Assembly (NCBI GenBank): GCA_019347675.1
Contig: JAHWKW010000007.1
Span: forward strand, 91,808-155,807
Reading direction: 5' to 3'
From: Actinomycetota bacterium
GTDB lineage: Bacteria > Actinomycetota > Nitriliruptoria > Nitriliruptorales > JAHWKO01
Length of the DNA stretch: 64,000 nt
The notes beneath the pieces are model-generated. The model saw only the letters and a program-made list of their open reading frames with translations. It did not search any database and was not told where the DNA came from. Within the stretch, counting starts at the first letter, position 1; the number at the start of each line of letters is the position of its first letter. Positions 21,256 to 30,869 of this stretch are shown in pieces. The position numbers and the translations under genes are program-made.

Positions 21256-22277
21256 TGCACGTCGCGATCGGTGTCAGCGAGGATCTGCCGTCGTCGACGC
21301 AGCAGGAGCTGGCCCGTGACGTGGAACAGGCCGGTCTCGCGTCGCTGTGGACCAACGAGGCGCGTGGGCGTGACGCTCTGCTGGTGTGCCAGTCGTGGGC
21401 GTCCGCCACGACCGACCTGCAGGTCGGGGTCGGGATCGCGCCGATCTGGACCCGCAGCGTGGCCCAGCTGGCGATGGCGGCGGCCACGGTGCAAGACGCG
21501 TCGGGGGGGCGGCTGCTGCTGGGCCTGGGTGTGAGTCACGCCCCGACCATGCAGGCGTGGCACGGAGTCACGCCCCGCGCCCCGATCACCGCCGCCCGCG
21601 AAACCCTGTCTGCCCTGCGCACCATCCTCGCCGGGGACGAAAGCGACCTCGACGGCGAGGTGATCCGCACCCGCCGTTTTCGGCTGGACATCGAACCGCT
21701 CCCGTCACCACCACCGCTGTACCTGGCCGCGATGGGCCCGCAGATGCTCGAGGTCGCGGGACGGTCCGCCGACGGTGCCCTGTTGAACTGGTCGACACCG
21801 GAGGAGGTCGGCCGGGCCGTGGCCGCCGTCCGCGGGGCGGCTGCCGGCTCCGAAGGAGGACGGACGCCTGGCGAGGTGGAGATCGCCGCGTACGTCCGCG
21901 TCGCGATCGATCCCGACCGCGACGCCGCCCGCGCCGCATTGGGACGCGAGCTCGGCCGGTACCTGGCCCTGCCCAACTACGTGCGCCACCTCGAACGGCA
22001 GGGGTTCGCCGATGACGTCGAGGCGATCCGGGCCGGGTACCGCGACGGCGGATCCGACGCGGCCGTCGCCGCCATGCCCGAGGGGATGCTGCGCAGCCTC
22101 GGCTGGTACGGCACACCCGATGATCCGGCTGGGCCGATGCTCAGCCGGTACGCCTCAGCCGGTCTCGACCACCTGATCGCCCGGATCGTGCCGGTCGGAG
22201 GTGACGTCGCGCGGAGCGTGCGCACGGCGGTCGGGGCGCTCGCGCAGGCGCCGCTCGCGCAGGTCAACGCCGGATGA
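21255..22277 (+). CDS. LLM-class (probably F420-dependent) oxidoreductase
   Basis: 340 residues of luciferase-like TIM barrel: LARDVEQAGLASLWTNEARG, TTDLQVGVGIAPIWTRSVAQ, ASGGRLLLGLGVSHAP, YLAAMGPQMLEVAGRSADGA. In actinobacteria this subfamily mostly uses F420H2; the cofactor is inferred. ATG overlaps the NYN stop. Its last 14 bases overlap the end of the convergent murJ. Confidence 0.85.
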   Translation: MHVAIGVSEDLPSSTQQELARDVEQAGLASLWTNEARGRDALLVCQSWASATTDLQVGVGIAPIWTRSVAQLAMAAATVQDASGGRLLLGLGVSHAPTMQAWHGVTPRAPITAARETLSALRTILAGDESDLDGEVIRTRRFRLDIEPLPSPPPLYLAAMGPQMLEVAGRSADGALLNWSTPEEVGRAVAAVRGAAAGSEGGRTPGEVEIAAYVRVAIDPDRDAARAALGRELGRYLALPNYVRHLERQGFADDVEAIRAGYRDGGSDAAVAAMPEGMLRSLGWYGTPDDPAGPMLSRYASAGLDHLIARIVPVGGDVARSVRTAVGALAQAPLAQVNAG

Positions 22278-24012
22278 TGCGGGTCACACGCCTTATCAGC
22301 TTCCGCACCTCGGGGATCCCGAGCGCGTGCGCGGCGGCGAGGTAGGTCACCCCGGTCGCGGCCACGGCGATCGGCCCGGCGACCAGCAGCGGCAGGCCCG
22401 CCACCACCGGCCGGATCGCCAGCGCCACGACCAGCCCGCCGGCGGCGGCGGCGAGCGTCGCACGCAGCTGCCCTCCCGCCAGGCGGACATCGCCGATGCG
22501 GTCACGGATCGCGCGGCGCAGCAGCCGCCACTCCAGCCAGGCGGTCATCCCGGCGGCCAGCGACAGGCCCGCCGCCCCGAGTCGAGCCACCTGTTCGGAG
22601 GCCCCGGGCTGGCGGACCTCGTCGGGGACCGGCCCGAACGCCGGGAGGTCGCCGACCACGCTGAGTTGCCCCGCGGCGATGCTGACGCGGTCCAGCTGGA
22701 ACATCAACCCGACCCCCAGCGCAACCGAAGCGACCACGCGCAACACCGCGACCTTGGCGGGGGTTCGCGGGTCACCGATCCCATACAGCGCCGACTGCAG
22801 CAACCGCGAGGAGCTGCTGGCGACCAGACCGACCGAATACCCGACCAGCACGACCCAGACCTGCAGGCTGTCGGTGCGGTCGAACTCCCCACGCTGGTAC
22901 AGCGCCCCGACGATCAGGTCGCCGATCGCCAGGAACCCGACCACCGTCGGGACGACGAAGACCGCGATGCGCGACAAGCCCTCGTCCAGGCGCGACCGCA
23001 GCTGCTCACGGCCATGCGACTGCATGCTGGACAGCTCCGGTAGCTCCGCCGCCGCGACCGCCATCCCGAACAGGCTGATCGGCAGGACGTACAGGGTCTG
23101 GCTGAACCGCAGCGCCGCGAGGGCTCCCACCGCCAGGAAGCTCGCCAGGATCTGGTCGGCGTAGGCAGACAGCTGCACCACGCCCCGACCGCCGACCACC
23201 GGCGCGAACGCCCGGGCGACCTGCCGCACGCCGGGCAGGTCGGTACGTAGCGACGGTCGCACCCCGCGCGCGACGCGCAGCACCCACGGCAGCTGCACCA
23301 GGAACTGCAGCGCCCCACCGAGGACGGTGCCCCACGCCAACGCGGTGATCAGGGCGATCTCCGCCGACCGGGCCTCCAGTCCGTTGCCCAGCGCCCCGGC
23401 GTAGACGGTCGTGCCCAACGCGACGAGCACGCCGATCTGCGCCCCGTTCCACAGCACCGGTGCCACGTAGGACAGGAAGAACCGCCGGTGGCTGTTCAGC
23501 ACGCCCAGGCACCAGGCCGACAGGACCAGGAACCCGATCCCGGGCGTGATGATCCGGGTGAGGCGCACGGTGAGCGCGAACGTCGCCGGCGCCAGACCGG
23601 GAGCCAGGACCGCGGTGATCGGCCGAGCGAACACCACTCCGACGAGGACCAGCCCTCCGGCCACAGCGGTCAGCAGCCCAGCCGTCGCGCCCGCGACACG
23701 GCCGGCTTCCTCTTCTCGGCCCTCAGCCAGAAGGCGGCTGTAGACGGGGATGAACGAGGCCGACAGGACGCCTTCGCCGAGGAGGTTCTGCATCAGGTTG
23801 GGGATCCGGAAGGCGGCCGAGAAGGCGTCCGCAGCGAACCCGAGCCCGAAGAAGTGGCTGATGGTGCCTTCGCGGACGAGACCGCTGATGCGCGACAGCA
23901 GGATCCCGGCCGCGACCAGCGCCGAGTTGCGGCGGGTGGACGCGGGCGGCGCGCCCGCGGTGTCGTCGTGGGAGGCTTCGACGGTGTCCTCGGTGGACGG
24001 AGCCTCCTCCAC
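22264..24012 (-). CDS. murJ: Lipid II flippase MurJ (MviN)
   Basis: 582 residues with about 13-14 membrane helices. The first helix region has the MviN motif LLSRISGLVREGTISHFFGL, with AFRIPNLMQNLLGEGVLSAS and FIPVYSRLLAEGREEEAGRV following. It flips lipid II for peptidoglycan synthesis. The ~27-residue N-terminal cytosolic extension is disordered. There is no pseudokinase tail as in mycobacterial MviN. GTG 24012 has GGGAGG upstream. Convergent with the LLM gene. Confidence 0.93.
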   Translation of the reverse strand: MEEAPSTEDTVEASHDDTAGAPPASTRRNSALVAAGILLSRISGLVREGTISHFFGLGFAADAFSAAFRIPNLMQNLLGEGVLSASFIPVYSRLLAEGREEEAGRVAGATAGLLTAVAGGLVLVGVVFARPITAVLAPGLAPATFALTVRLTRIITPGIGFLVLSAWCLGVLNSHRRFFLSYVAPVLWNGAQIGVLVALGTTVYAGALGNGLEARSAEIALITALAWGTVLGGALQFLVQLPWVLRVARGVRPSLRTDLPGVRQVARAFAPVVGGRGVVQLSAYADQILASFLAVGALAALRFSQTLYVLPISLFGMAVAAAELPELSSMQSHGREQLRSRLDEGLSRIAVFVVPTVVGFLAIGDLIVGALYQRGEFDRTDSLQVWVVLVGYSVGLVASSSSRLLQSALYGIGDPRTPAKVAVLRVVASVALGVGLMFQLDRVSIAAGQLSVVGDLPAFGPVPDEVRQPGASEQVARLGAAGLSLAAGMTAWLEWRLLRRAIRDRIGDVRLAGGQLRATLAAAAGGLVVALAIRPVVAGLPLLVAGPIAVAATGVTYLAAAHALGIPEVRKLIRRVTRIIRR

Positions 24013-24112
24013 GGCAACCTCCCATCACCGGCGGAACCGTACCGGGACGCCACAGCGCGCCCGAGGACTCATGGGCCGTGGTGCTCGGGTGGCGTATCGT
24101 CTTCAGGCGCCG

Positions 24113-24631
24113 ATGGCCGACCTGCGTTTCACCGTCGATCCGCTCCTCGACCGTGGATTGCGTGACGCCTTGATCGCGCTCTGGGTCGATGTCACCAACG
24201 CCGGCGGGGCGGTGGGCTTCGTCCCGCCCGTGTCCGCCGCAGACGTCCGCCCGGTCGCCGAGGAGGCGTTCGACCGGGTCGCCGCCGGACACGACCACCT
24301 GGTGGTGGCCTGCGACGGTGATCGTGCCGTGGGCCTGGCGTTCCTCGAACAACGCGGCGGCCCGCTGTTCCGCCACTGGGCGACGGTGAAGCGGCTGCAG
24401 ATCCACCCGTCGTGGCAGGGCCAAGGAGCGGGGACGGCGCTGCTCGAGGTGGTGCACCGAGCCGGACGGGAGCTCGGTCTCGAACAGCTCCGGTTGGATG
24501 TGCGGGGCGGGACCGGCACGGAGGTCTTCTACCAGCGTCACGGGTACGAGATCGTCGCGCGCATCCGGCGGACCATCCGGGTCGCTCCGGGCGACGACCG
24601 CGACCAGATCTGGCTGCTCAGCGACCTGTGA
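24113..24631 (+). CDS. GNAT-family N-acetyltransferase
   Basis: 172 residues. The acetyl-CoA loop is in VKRLQIHPSWQGQGAGTALL, preceded by the beta strands DGDRAVGLAFLEQRGGPLFR and followed by LEQLRLDVRGGTGTEVFYQR with the usual HGYEIVARI end. Substrate unknown. It is divergent from murJ by 100 bp and convergent with the 5' nuclease gene, 3 bases apart. Confidence 0.85.
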   Translation: MADLRFTVDPLLDRGLRDALIALWVDVTNAGGAVGFVPPVSAADVRPVAEEAFDRVAAGHDHLVVACDGDRAVGLAFLEQRGGPLFRHWATVKRLQIHPSWQGQGAGTALLEVVHRAGRELGLEQLRLDVRGGTGTEVFYQRHGYEIVARIRRTIRVAPGDDRDQIWLLSDL

Positions 24632-24634
24632 CCG

Positions 24635-25525
24635 TCAACCGCCGGCCGTGGATGCCCATCGACGCGTTCGGGCGGGCAACGCTTCGACGCCGACCTGTTC
24701 GCACCAGTTCAGGAAACGCTCGCGGGGCACTCCCGGCCACTTCAGGTCGCCCAGCTCCTCAGCGAGGGGCACGTCGGTGACCAGGGTGGCGAGCTCGCGG
24801 TACAGCAGCGCGTCGTCGCGGCGGGCCGCCAGCGTGGCCGCCAGCCGTTCCGCGCCCCGCACCGCAACCCCCGACCAGCGTGACGACTCGAGCGGGATGC
24901 GGTCGAGCTTGTCGTAGGCGGCCAGGAGCGCAGCGGCCGAGCGCTGGCCCCATCCCGGCAGTCCGGGGATCCCGTCAGCGCGGTCACCGACGAGCGCGAG
25001 CAGGTCCGGGACGCTCGCCGGGCCGATCCCCAGCCGCGCGCGCAAGCCGTGCTCGTCTTCCGTGCGCCCGCGACGCCGGTCGACCACCACGACGTCGTCG
25101 CGGTGGATGCACTGACACAGATCCTTGTCGCACGTCAGGATGCGGACCTGGGCGACGCCACGCCACCGCGCAGCCGCCGTCGCCAACGCGTCGTCCGCCT
25201 CGTGGTGGGCCATCGACCAGACCGTGATGCCCAACGCGCGGACCGCGTCCTCCGCGCGGTCGAACTGGGCGACCAACGCGGGGTCGACGTCGGAACCGTC
25301 CTTGTACCCGCCGAGCCGGTCGTTGCGGAACGACCGGATCGGGTTGTCGAACGCGACCGCGATGTGGGTGACCGCCTCGGTGTCGTCGTGCACCAGGGCG
25401 ACCAACGACTCGATCAGCCCCACCGTCGCCTTGACGTCCGCGCCGGTGGCGTCCGTCCGCGGTGGACGCGGCGAGAAGTGGGCGCGGAACAGCTCGTAGG
25501 TGCCATCGACCAGGTGCAGGCGCAC
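24635..25525 (-). CDS. Stand-alone 5'-3' exonuclease (DNA polymerase I 5'-nuclease type)
   Basis: 296 residues. The metal-binding acidic motifs LHLVDGTYELFRAHF, HHEADDALATAA and LTCDKDLCQCI are present, followed by the helix-hairpin-helix GDRADGIPGLPGWGQRSAAA that grips DNA. It is a FEN-type nuclease without a polymerase domain; it could process RNA primers or flaps alongside PolA. GTG start at 25525. It is divergent from aat. Confidence 0.92.
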   Translation of the reverse strand: MRLHLVDGTYELFRAHFSPRPPRTDATGADVKATVGLIESLVALVHDDTEAVTHIAVAFDNPIRSFRNDRLGGYKDGSDVDPALVAQFDRAEDAVRALGITVWSMAHHEADDALATAAARWRGVAQVRILTCDKDLCQCIHRDDVVVVDRRRGRTEDEHGLRARLGIGPASVPDLLALVGDRADGIPGLPGWGQRSAAALLAAYDKLDRIPLESSRWSGVAVRGAERLAATLAARRDDALLYRELATLVTDVPLAEELGDLKWPGVPRERFLNWCEQVGVEALPARTRRWASTAGG

Positions 25526-25589
25526 GCACGCCTTTCGGTCGGGCGGGGCGCCAACGGTACCGCCACGGGCATGGCCCTACTCTGACGAC

Positions 25590-26369
25590 ATGGTGCGCCC
25601 AGCGCGGGGAGAACCGACCGGTCAGACCCGCGCCCCGGCGACGCGCCTGGCCAGACCACCGCAGCGCCTGCCACCGCCGTCGTGGCTGTTCCCCGACCCC
25701 GAAACGGCCGACGAGGACGGCGTCGTGGGGGTCGGTGCTGACCTGGCGCCCCGGACCCTGGCGTACGCCTACCGCGCGGGTGTGTTCCCCTGGCCGCATC
25801 CGAGCATGCCCCTGCCGTGGTTCTCGCCCGACCCCCGGGGGGTGATGACCGTGGACAGCTTGCACGTGTCGCGCTCGCTGCGGCGCACGCTGCGGCGCAG
25901 CGGCTGGTGGACGACCGTCGACGTGGCGTTCCCGGCGGTGATCGCGGGGTGTGCCGAGCAACACAGCGACGCGGACGAGGGCACGTGGATCACGCCGGGG
26001 ATGGAGCGCGCCTACACCCGGCTGCACGTGTTGGGCTGGGCGCACAGCGTGGAGGTGTGGGACGACCACGCCCTGGTCGGGGGCGTCTACGGGGTGCAGA
26101 TCGGTGGGTGCTTCACCGGGGAGTCGATGTTCCACCGCGAGTCCGACGCGTCCAAGGTCGCGCTGGTGGACCTTGCGCACCGCTTCGGGGAGGTCGGCGG
26201 CCGGATGATCGACGTGCAGTTGACCACTCCCCACCTCCGCGGCATGGGTGCCCGAGACGTTCCCCGGTCACGGTTCCTGCGCGAGCTGAAGGTCGTCCGC
26301 GATCTCGACGTCCGGCTGCCGGTCGACGCACGCCCGGTGAGCCGCCTGGTGGCAGCCAGCGGCCGCTGA
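25590..26369 (+). CDS. aat: Leucyl/phenylalanyl-tRNA-protein transferase
   Basis: 259 residues. It adds Leu or Phe to proteins with N-terminal Arg or Lys, making N-degrons for ClpS. Conserved blocks are GVVGVGADLAPRTLAYAYRA, GVFPWPHPSMPLPWFSPDPR, TWITPGMERAYTRLHVLGWA, HSVEVWDDHALVGGVYGVQI and GESMFHRESDASKVALVDLA. The N-terminal ~28 residues are extra and disordered. TACTCT sits 6 bases before ATG 25590, so transcription may be leaderless. clpS lies 5 kb away. Confidence 0.96.
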   Translation: MVRPARGEPTGQTRAPATRLARPPQRLPPPSWLFPDPETADEDGVVGVGADLAPRTLAYAYRAGVFPWPHPSMPLPWFSPDPRGVMTVDSLHVSRSLRRTLRRSGWWTTVDVAFPAVIAGCAEQHSDADEGTWITPGMERAYTRLHVLGWAHSVEVWDDHALVGGVYGVQIGGCFTGESMFHRESDASKVALVDLAHRFGEVGGRMIDVQLTTPHLRGMGARDVPRSRFLRELKVVRDLDVRLPVDARPVSRLVAASGR

Positions 26370-26444
26370 CCACACCGCCCCGCTATCCTCGGCCGTCCGA
26401 CTGCCGCTGTCCGTGCCGATCCGGCGCCTCACCCAGGAGCACTC

Positions 26445-27872
26445 GTGGACGCCAACGACTTCAAGGTCGCTGATCTCTCCTTGGCCGACTGGGGACGCAA
26501 GGAGATCCAGCTGGCCGAACAGGAGATGCCTGGGCTGATGGCGCTGCGCCAACGCTACGCCACCGACCAGCCGCTGGCTGGTGCGCGGATCGCCGGCTGC
26601 ATCCACATGACGGTCCAGACAGCGGTGCTGATCGAGACGCTGCAGGCGCTCGGGGCGCAGGTGCGCTGGTCGTCGTGCAACATCTTCTCCACGCAGGACC
26701 ACGCCGCGGCCGCGATCGCTGCCGCGGGCACCCCGGTCTTCGCCTGGAAGGGCGAGACCGAGGAGGAGTACTGGTGGTGCATCGAGCAGACCCTGCGCTG
26801 GCCACGGGGTTCGGGGTCCTCCCCGGAGCCAGGGGGTTCGGGGTCCTCCCCGGAGCCAGGGGGTTCGGGGTCCTCCCCGGAGCCAGGGGGTTCGGGGTCC
26901 TCCCCGGAGCCAGGGGGTTCGGGGTCCTCCCCGGAGCCGGGAGATCAGGGGCCCAACATGCTCCTGGACGACGGCGGTGACCTCACCACGCTCGTCCACG
27001 ACGAGCACGAGGACCTGCTGGCCGCCATCCGCGGTGTGTCCGAGGAGACCACCACCGGGGTGCACAACCTGCGCGCCATGCAACGGCGGGGCACCCTGCG
27101 CATGCCGGCGATCAACGTCAACGACTCGGTGACAAAGTCCAAGTTCGACAACCTGTACGGGTGCCGCGAGTCGCTGGTGGACGGCATCAAGCGCGCCACC
27201 GACGTGATGCTGGCCGGCAAGACCTGCGTCGTGGCCGGGTTCGGCGACGTCGGACGCGGCAGCGCCCAGTCGCTACGCGGGTACGGCGCCGAGGTCTGGA
27301 TCACCGAGGTCGACCCGATCAGGGCGCTGCAGGCACGGATGGACGGCTACCGGGTCGTCACCATGGACGAAGCCGCCCCGGTCGCCGACCTGTTCGTCAC
27401 CGCCACCGGCTGCCGCGACGTGATCACCCTCGAGCACATCCTGCAGATGCACGACCAGGCGATCGTGTGCAACATCGGCCACTTCGACATCGAGATCCAG
27501 GTCGCGCGGCTGCGGCGGTTCGACTGGACCAACGTCAAACCCCAGGTCGACCAGGTGCACCTGCCCAACGGACGCTCGATCATCCTCCTCGCCGAGGGAC
27601 GGCTGGTGAACCTCGGCTGCGCGACCGGTCACCCGTCGTTCGTGATGAGCATGTCGTTCACCAACCAGGTTCTCGCCCAGATGGAGCTGTGGGCCAACCA
27701 CGAGGACTACAAGCACGAGGTCTACGTCCTGCCCCGTCATCTCGACGAAGAGGTCGCACGTCTGCACCTCGACCACCTCGACGTGCACCTCACCCAGCTC
27801 ACGCCCGAGCAGGCTGCGTACCTCGACGTGCCGGTCGAAGGTCCCTACAAGCGCGACGACTACCGCTACTGA
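26445..27872 (+). CDS. ahcY: S-adenosylhomocysteinase with a repeat-encoded insertion
   Basis: 475 residues. It hydrolyses S-adenosylhomocysteine to adenosine and homocysteine in the methylation cycle. Substrate and NAD segments are present: [80 protein letters not shown]. The C-terminus KRDDYRY is canonical. Between [14 protein letters not shown] and [13 protein letters not shown] there is a ~45-residue insert of five GSGSSPEPG units from a 27-base minisatellite. The catalytic core on both sides is intact, so the enzyme is probably active with a flexible loop. GTG 26445 with AGGAG 6 nt upstream. Confidence 0.97.
   Translation: MDANDFKVADLSLADWGRKEIQLAEQEMPGLMALRQRYATDQPLAGARIAGCIHMTVQTAVLIETLQALGAQVRWSSCNIFSTQDHAAAAIAAAGTPVFAWKGETEEEYWWCIEQTLRWPRGSGSSPEPGGSGSSPEPGGSGSSPEPGGSGSSPEPGGSGSSPEPGDQGPNMLLDDGGDLTTLVHDEHEDLLAAIRGVSEETTTGVHNLRAMQRRGTLRMPAINVNDSVTKSKFDNLYGCRESLVDGIKRATDVMLAGKTCVVAGFGDVGRGSAQSLRGYGAEVWITEVDPIRALQARMDGYRVVTMDEAAPVADLFVTATGCRDVITLEHILQMHDQAIVCNIGHFDIEIQVARLRRFDWTNVKPQVDQVHLPNGRSIILLAEGRLVNLGCATGHPSFVMSMSFTNQVLAQMELWANHEDYKHEVYVLPRHLDEEVARLHLDHLDVHLTQLTPEQAAYLDVPVEGPYKRDDYRY
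26808..26942 (+). repeat. 27-bp minisatellite, 5 units, in ahcY
   Basis: Five tandem copies of GGTTCGGGGTCCTCCCCGGA plus GCCAGGG, four identical and the last with two changes. Encodes (GSGSSPEPG)5 in frame. Confidence 0.97.
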
Positions 27873-27931
27873 CGGGGTCCGGGCCGGGGCGTTGCCCGTC
27901 AGCGCCCCGTCGGTCGGGCGGTGACGAACGC

Positions 27932-27961
27932 GTTGCCCCCCGGGGCGACCCGGGAGGCAAC
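27932..27961. terminator. Bidirectional hairpin between ahcY and amt
   Basis: GTTGCC (27932-27937) pairs with GGCAAC (27956-27961), with inner CCCGG pairing as well. It lies between two convergent genes; there is no T-run. Confidence 0.55.
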
Positions 27962-27975
27962 AGCGCCGGTCGGTG

Positions 27976-29310
27976 TTAGCCCCAGGCGGCGGTGACGGGC
28001 TCGGGTTCGGGTTCGGGTTCGGTCGGGACCAGCTTCGGGCCGGTCGGCTCCGTGGCCGGGCCGCCCGGATAAGCGGCCGGACCGTGGGCCAGCTCCGGGT
28101 AGGCGTACATCCCGTGCTCGTGGATGTCGAGACCCTCGAGCTCCTCAGCCTCGGTTACCCGGATCCCGATGGTCGCCCGCAGCGCCAGGAACGCCGCTCC
28201 CGAGGTGGCGGCGACGAAGGCGGCGACCGCCACCACCCCGATCGCCTGGGTGAGCAGGAGCCCACCCCCACCGCCGTACAGCAGGCCGCCGTCGACGGCG
28301 AACAGCCCCACGCCGACCGTGCCCCACGCCCCGCAGACGGCGTGCACGCTGACGGCCCCGACCGGGTCGTCGACCCGCAGCCGGTCGATCGCGGCGACGG
28401 CCTCGAACACGATGACACCGGCGACGGCGCCCAGCACCAGCGCACCGAGGTTGTTGACGACGTCCGCCCCGGCGGTCACCCCGACCAGACCGGCGAGGAT
28501 CCCGTTGCCCTTCATCCCGACGTCGAACTTGCCCGTCCGCACCCTGCTGTAGAGGCCGGTCGTGACGCCTCCGGCGCAGCCCGCCAGCGCGGTGGTGACC
28601 AGCACCCGGCCGATCGCGTCACCGTCCAGCGCGAGCACCGAGCCGCCGTTGAACCCGAACCAGCCGAAGAACAACGCCAGCACACCGAACACGGTCATCG
28701 ACATCGAGTGGCCCGGGATCGCCCGCGGCGCGCCGTCCGGGCCGAACTTGCCCAGGCGCGGACCCAGGATCAGGGCGCCCATCAGTGCGGCGACGCCGCC
28801 GGTCAGGTGCACGACGGTGGAGCCGGCGAAGTCCACGAACCCGAGCGAGTCGAGCCAACCGCCACCCCACTTCCACGCCCCCACCATGGGGTAGATCAGC
28901 CCCGTCATCGCCACCGCGAACAGAATGTACGCCGAGAGCTTCATCCGCTCGGCGACCGCTCCGGACACGATCGTGGCAGCCGTGGCAGCGAACATCCCCT
29001 GGAAGAAGAAGTCGATCGCGATCGAGCCAGCGACCGGCTCGTACGCGCTGAAGTTCAACAGGAAGAACCCGTCCGTGCCGAACAGACCGGCTGCCTGCGC
29101 GCCGTACATGACGCCGAACCCGACGGCGAAGTAGACGATGAACCCGAGACACAGGGTCATCAGGTTCTTCATCAGGATGTTGGCCGTGTTCTTCGCGCGT
29201 GTCAGTCCCGCCTCGAGCATCGAGAACCCGACGTGCATGAACATCACGAGGACGCCGGCGAGCATCAGGAACATGACCAGGACGGCGTTCTCGAGCTGGG
29301 TGACAGACAT
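27976..29310 (-). CDS. amt: Ammonium transporter (Amt/AmtB family)
   Basis: 444 residues, about 11 membrane helices. Conserved features are FQGMFAATAATIVSGAVAER, the pore histidines in GSTVVHLTGGVAALMGALIL and VSVHAVCGAWGTVGVG, and ALFFGWFGFNGGS. The C-terminal EELEGLDIHEHGMYAYPE is the GlnK-binding tail. It takes up ammonium at low nitrogen. The tail ends in PEPEPEPEP from a TTCGGG hexamer repeat. ATG 29310 (MSVTQLENA) is chosen over the upstream in-frame extension because GGGAGG precedes it and AmtB proteins begin here. No glnK lies adjacent. Confidence 0.95.
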   Translation of the reverse strand: MSVTQLENAVLVMFLMLAGVLVMFMHVGFSMLEAGLTRAKNTANILMKNLMTLCLGFIVYFAVGFGVMYGAQAAGLFGTDGFFLLNFSAYEPVAGSIAIDFFFQGMFAATAATIVSGAVAERMKLSAYILFAVAMTGLIYPMVGAWKWGGGWLDSLGFVDFAGSTVVHLTGGVAALMGALILGPRLGKFGPDGAPRAIPGHSMSMTVFGVLALFFGWFGFNGGSVLALDGDAIGRVLVTTALAGCAGGVTTGLYSRVRTGKFDVGMKGNGILAGLVGVTAGADVVNNLGALVLGAVAGVIVFEAVAAIDRLRVDDPVGAVSVHAVCGAWGTVGVGLFAVDGGLLYGGGGGLLLTQAIGVVAVAAFVAATSGAAFLALRATIGIRVTEAEELEGLDIHEHGMYAYPELAHGPAAYPGGPATEPTGPKLVPTEPEPEPEPVTAAWG

Positions 29311-29490
29311 CCCCTCGGACCTCCCATCGACTGCAGTGGCCATCCACTGCGGTGGCCCGCAACCTACGCAGGAGCCTTTTCCGGGGAGTTGCTCGCGGGT
29401 TTCGCGGGCGTTACAAGTCGAGGTCGTTTCCGAGTCGAGGTCGCTCACGAGTCGAGGACATCACCGACGAGCCCGGACGGTGCTCCGCAC

Positions 29491-30720
29491 TCAGCGGCTC
29501 GAGGCCACCCGGTCGTGGCTGGGGTCCCTGCTGCGCTCGCTGGTCGGGTGCGCTGCTTGCAGAACCAGTGTGAAGCGCGTGCCTTGTCCGGGAGTCGACT
29601 GGACACCGAGGCGGCCGCCTTGCGCTTCGGCCAGGGCGCGGCTGACGTACAGGCCGATGCCGCTCCCGGAACTTCGGTCGCTGCGGTAGAACTTCTCGAA
29701 CAACCGGGGCAGCGCGGTGGCCTCGATGCCCGGTCCCCGGTCGGCCACGCTGACAGTCGGTGAGCCGTCGTCCTGGTCCTCGACGCTGACGTCGATCGGC
29801 ATCTCGAGGCCGGCGAAGCGGACGGCGTTGTTCAGCAGCTCGATCAGGATCTGCAGGACGCGGTCACGGTCGGCGAGTGCGGGGCGGTCGGATGCGACGC
29901 GAACGTCGATGTGGGCCCGGTCGGTGAAGACATCGACGGCGTCGGTGACCAGTTCGGCGAGGTCGGTCGGAGCGACGTGGACCGTCACCCGTCGGTCCTC
30001 CTCGAGCTGCGCGTAGTCGAGGAACTGGCGCACCAGCCAGTCCAAGTGGCGGATCTGGCGACGCGCCAGGTGACGGATGCGGCGCCGTTCCGGATCGAGC
30101 GATCCGACGCCGTCTTCGAGATCGACCGTGCCTCTGAGGATCGCCAGTGGCGTCCGCATGTCGTGAGACAGTCCGGCGAGGATCTGCTCGCGGAATTGGG
30201 CGTTGGCGCGTTCCGTCTCGAACTCGACGGTGCGACGGGCCGCGAGGCGCAGTTCGAGCTCGTCGATCACGATGGCGGCGAGGTCGGACAGCGTCTGGAG
30301 CTGCTGCGAGTCGACGTCGCGCGGCTCCACGTCGATGATGTTCAACGTCCCCAGGTTGTAGCCGTCGCTGGTCGTGAGAGGCACCGCGACGTAGAAGCGC
30401 AGGCCCAGCTCGCCGCGCACCAGCGGGTTGTCCAGCGTCCGAGGGTCGAGGCCCGCGTCGGTGACCACGTACGGCTCGTCCCGCAAGATGACGGACGCGC
30501 ACAGCCCACGATCGCGCGGGATCTGATCGATGTCGATGCCGCACGTGGACTTGAACCAGATCCGGTCGCGGTCGACGATGGTGATGGTGCTGATCGGCAC
30601 GTCGCAGAAGCGCGCAGCCAGGGCGGTCACCCGGTCGAATGCCCCGTCGGGGGGCGTATCGAGGATGTCGTACCGTCTGACGGCATCGAGACGACGCTCC
30701 TCGTCATCACCCGTGATCAT
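29491..30720 (-). CDS. GAF-domain sensor histidine kinase (orphan)
   Basis: 409 residues, cytosolic (no membrane helix). The N-terminal GAF domain spans about 20-160 (DVPISTITIVDRDRIWFKST, FYVAVPLTTSDGYNLGTLNI). HisKA has LAGLSHDMRTPLAILRGTVD with the phospho-accepting His. HATPase has ILIELLNNAVRF (N box), VADRGPGIEA (G1), SGSGIGLYVSRALAEAQGG (G2) and a C-terminal tail. The GAF class resembles phytochrome-like or redox sensors, but no conserved chromophore Cys was recognised. No response regulator is adjacent. It lies 180 bp upstream of amt on the same strand, so a nitrogen link is possible but unproven. Confidence 0.9.
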   Translation of the reverse strand: MITGDDEERRLDAVRRYDILDTPPDGAFDRVTALAARFCDVPISTITIVDRDRIWFKSTCGIDIDQIPRDRGLCASVILRDEPYVVTDAGLDPRTLDNPLVRGELGLRFYVAVPLTTSDGYNLGTLNIIDVEPRDVDSQQLQTLSDLAAIVIDELELRLAARRTVEFETERANAQFREQILAGLSHDMRTPLAILRGTVDLEDGVGSLDPERRRIRHLARRQIRHLDWLVRQFLDYAQLEEDRRVTVHVAPTDLAELVTDAVDVFTDRAHIDVRVASDRPALADRDRVLQILIELLNNAVRFAGLEMPIDVSVEDQDDGSPTVSVADRGPGIEATALPRLFEKFYRSDRSSGSGIGLYVSRALAEAQGGRLGVQSTPGQGTRFTLVLQAAHPTSERSRDPSHDRVASSR

Positions 30721-30869
30721 CGGCGACGCCGTTGCGCCAGGAACACATGACCGCCGTTCCGTCTCGGTCGCGCGAGGCTATCCCGACGCGTCGCGGCTCC
30801 CGGGTGGCCGAAGGGGCGGTGCCGAGCTGGCCCCATGACGGTCCGAACGACGGGTATGCTGCGCCGCCT

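Noticed and set aside
26808..26942. Intein or frameshift in ahcY
   Set aside because: The insert is an in-frame 27-base tandem repeat with no splicing motifs, and conserved sequence resumes in frame.
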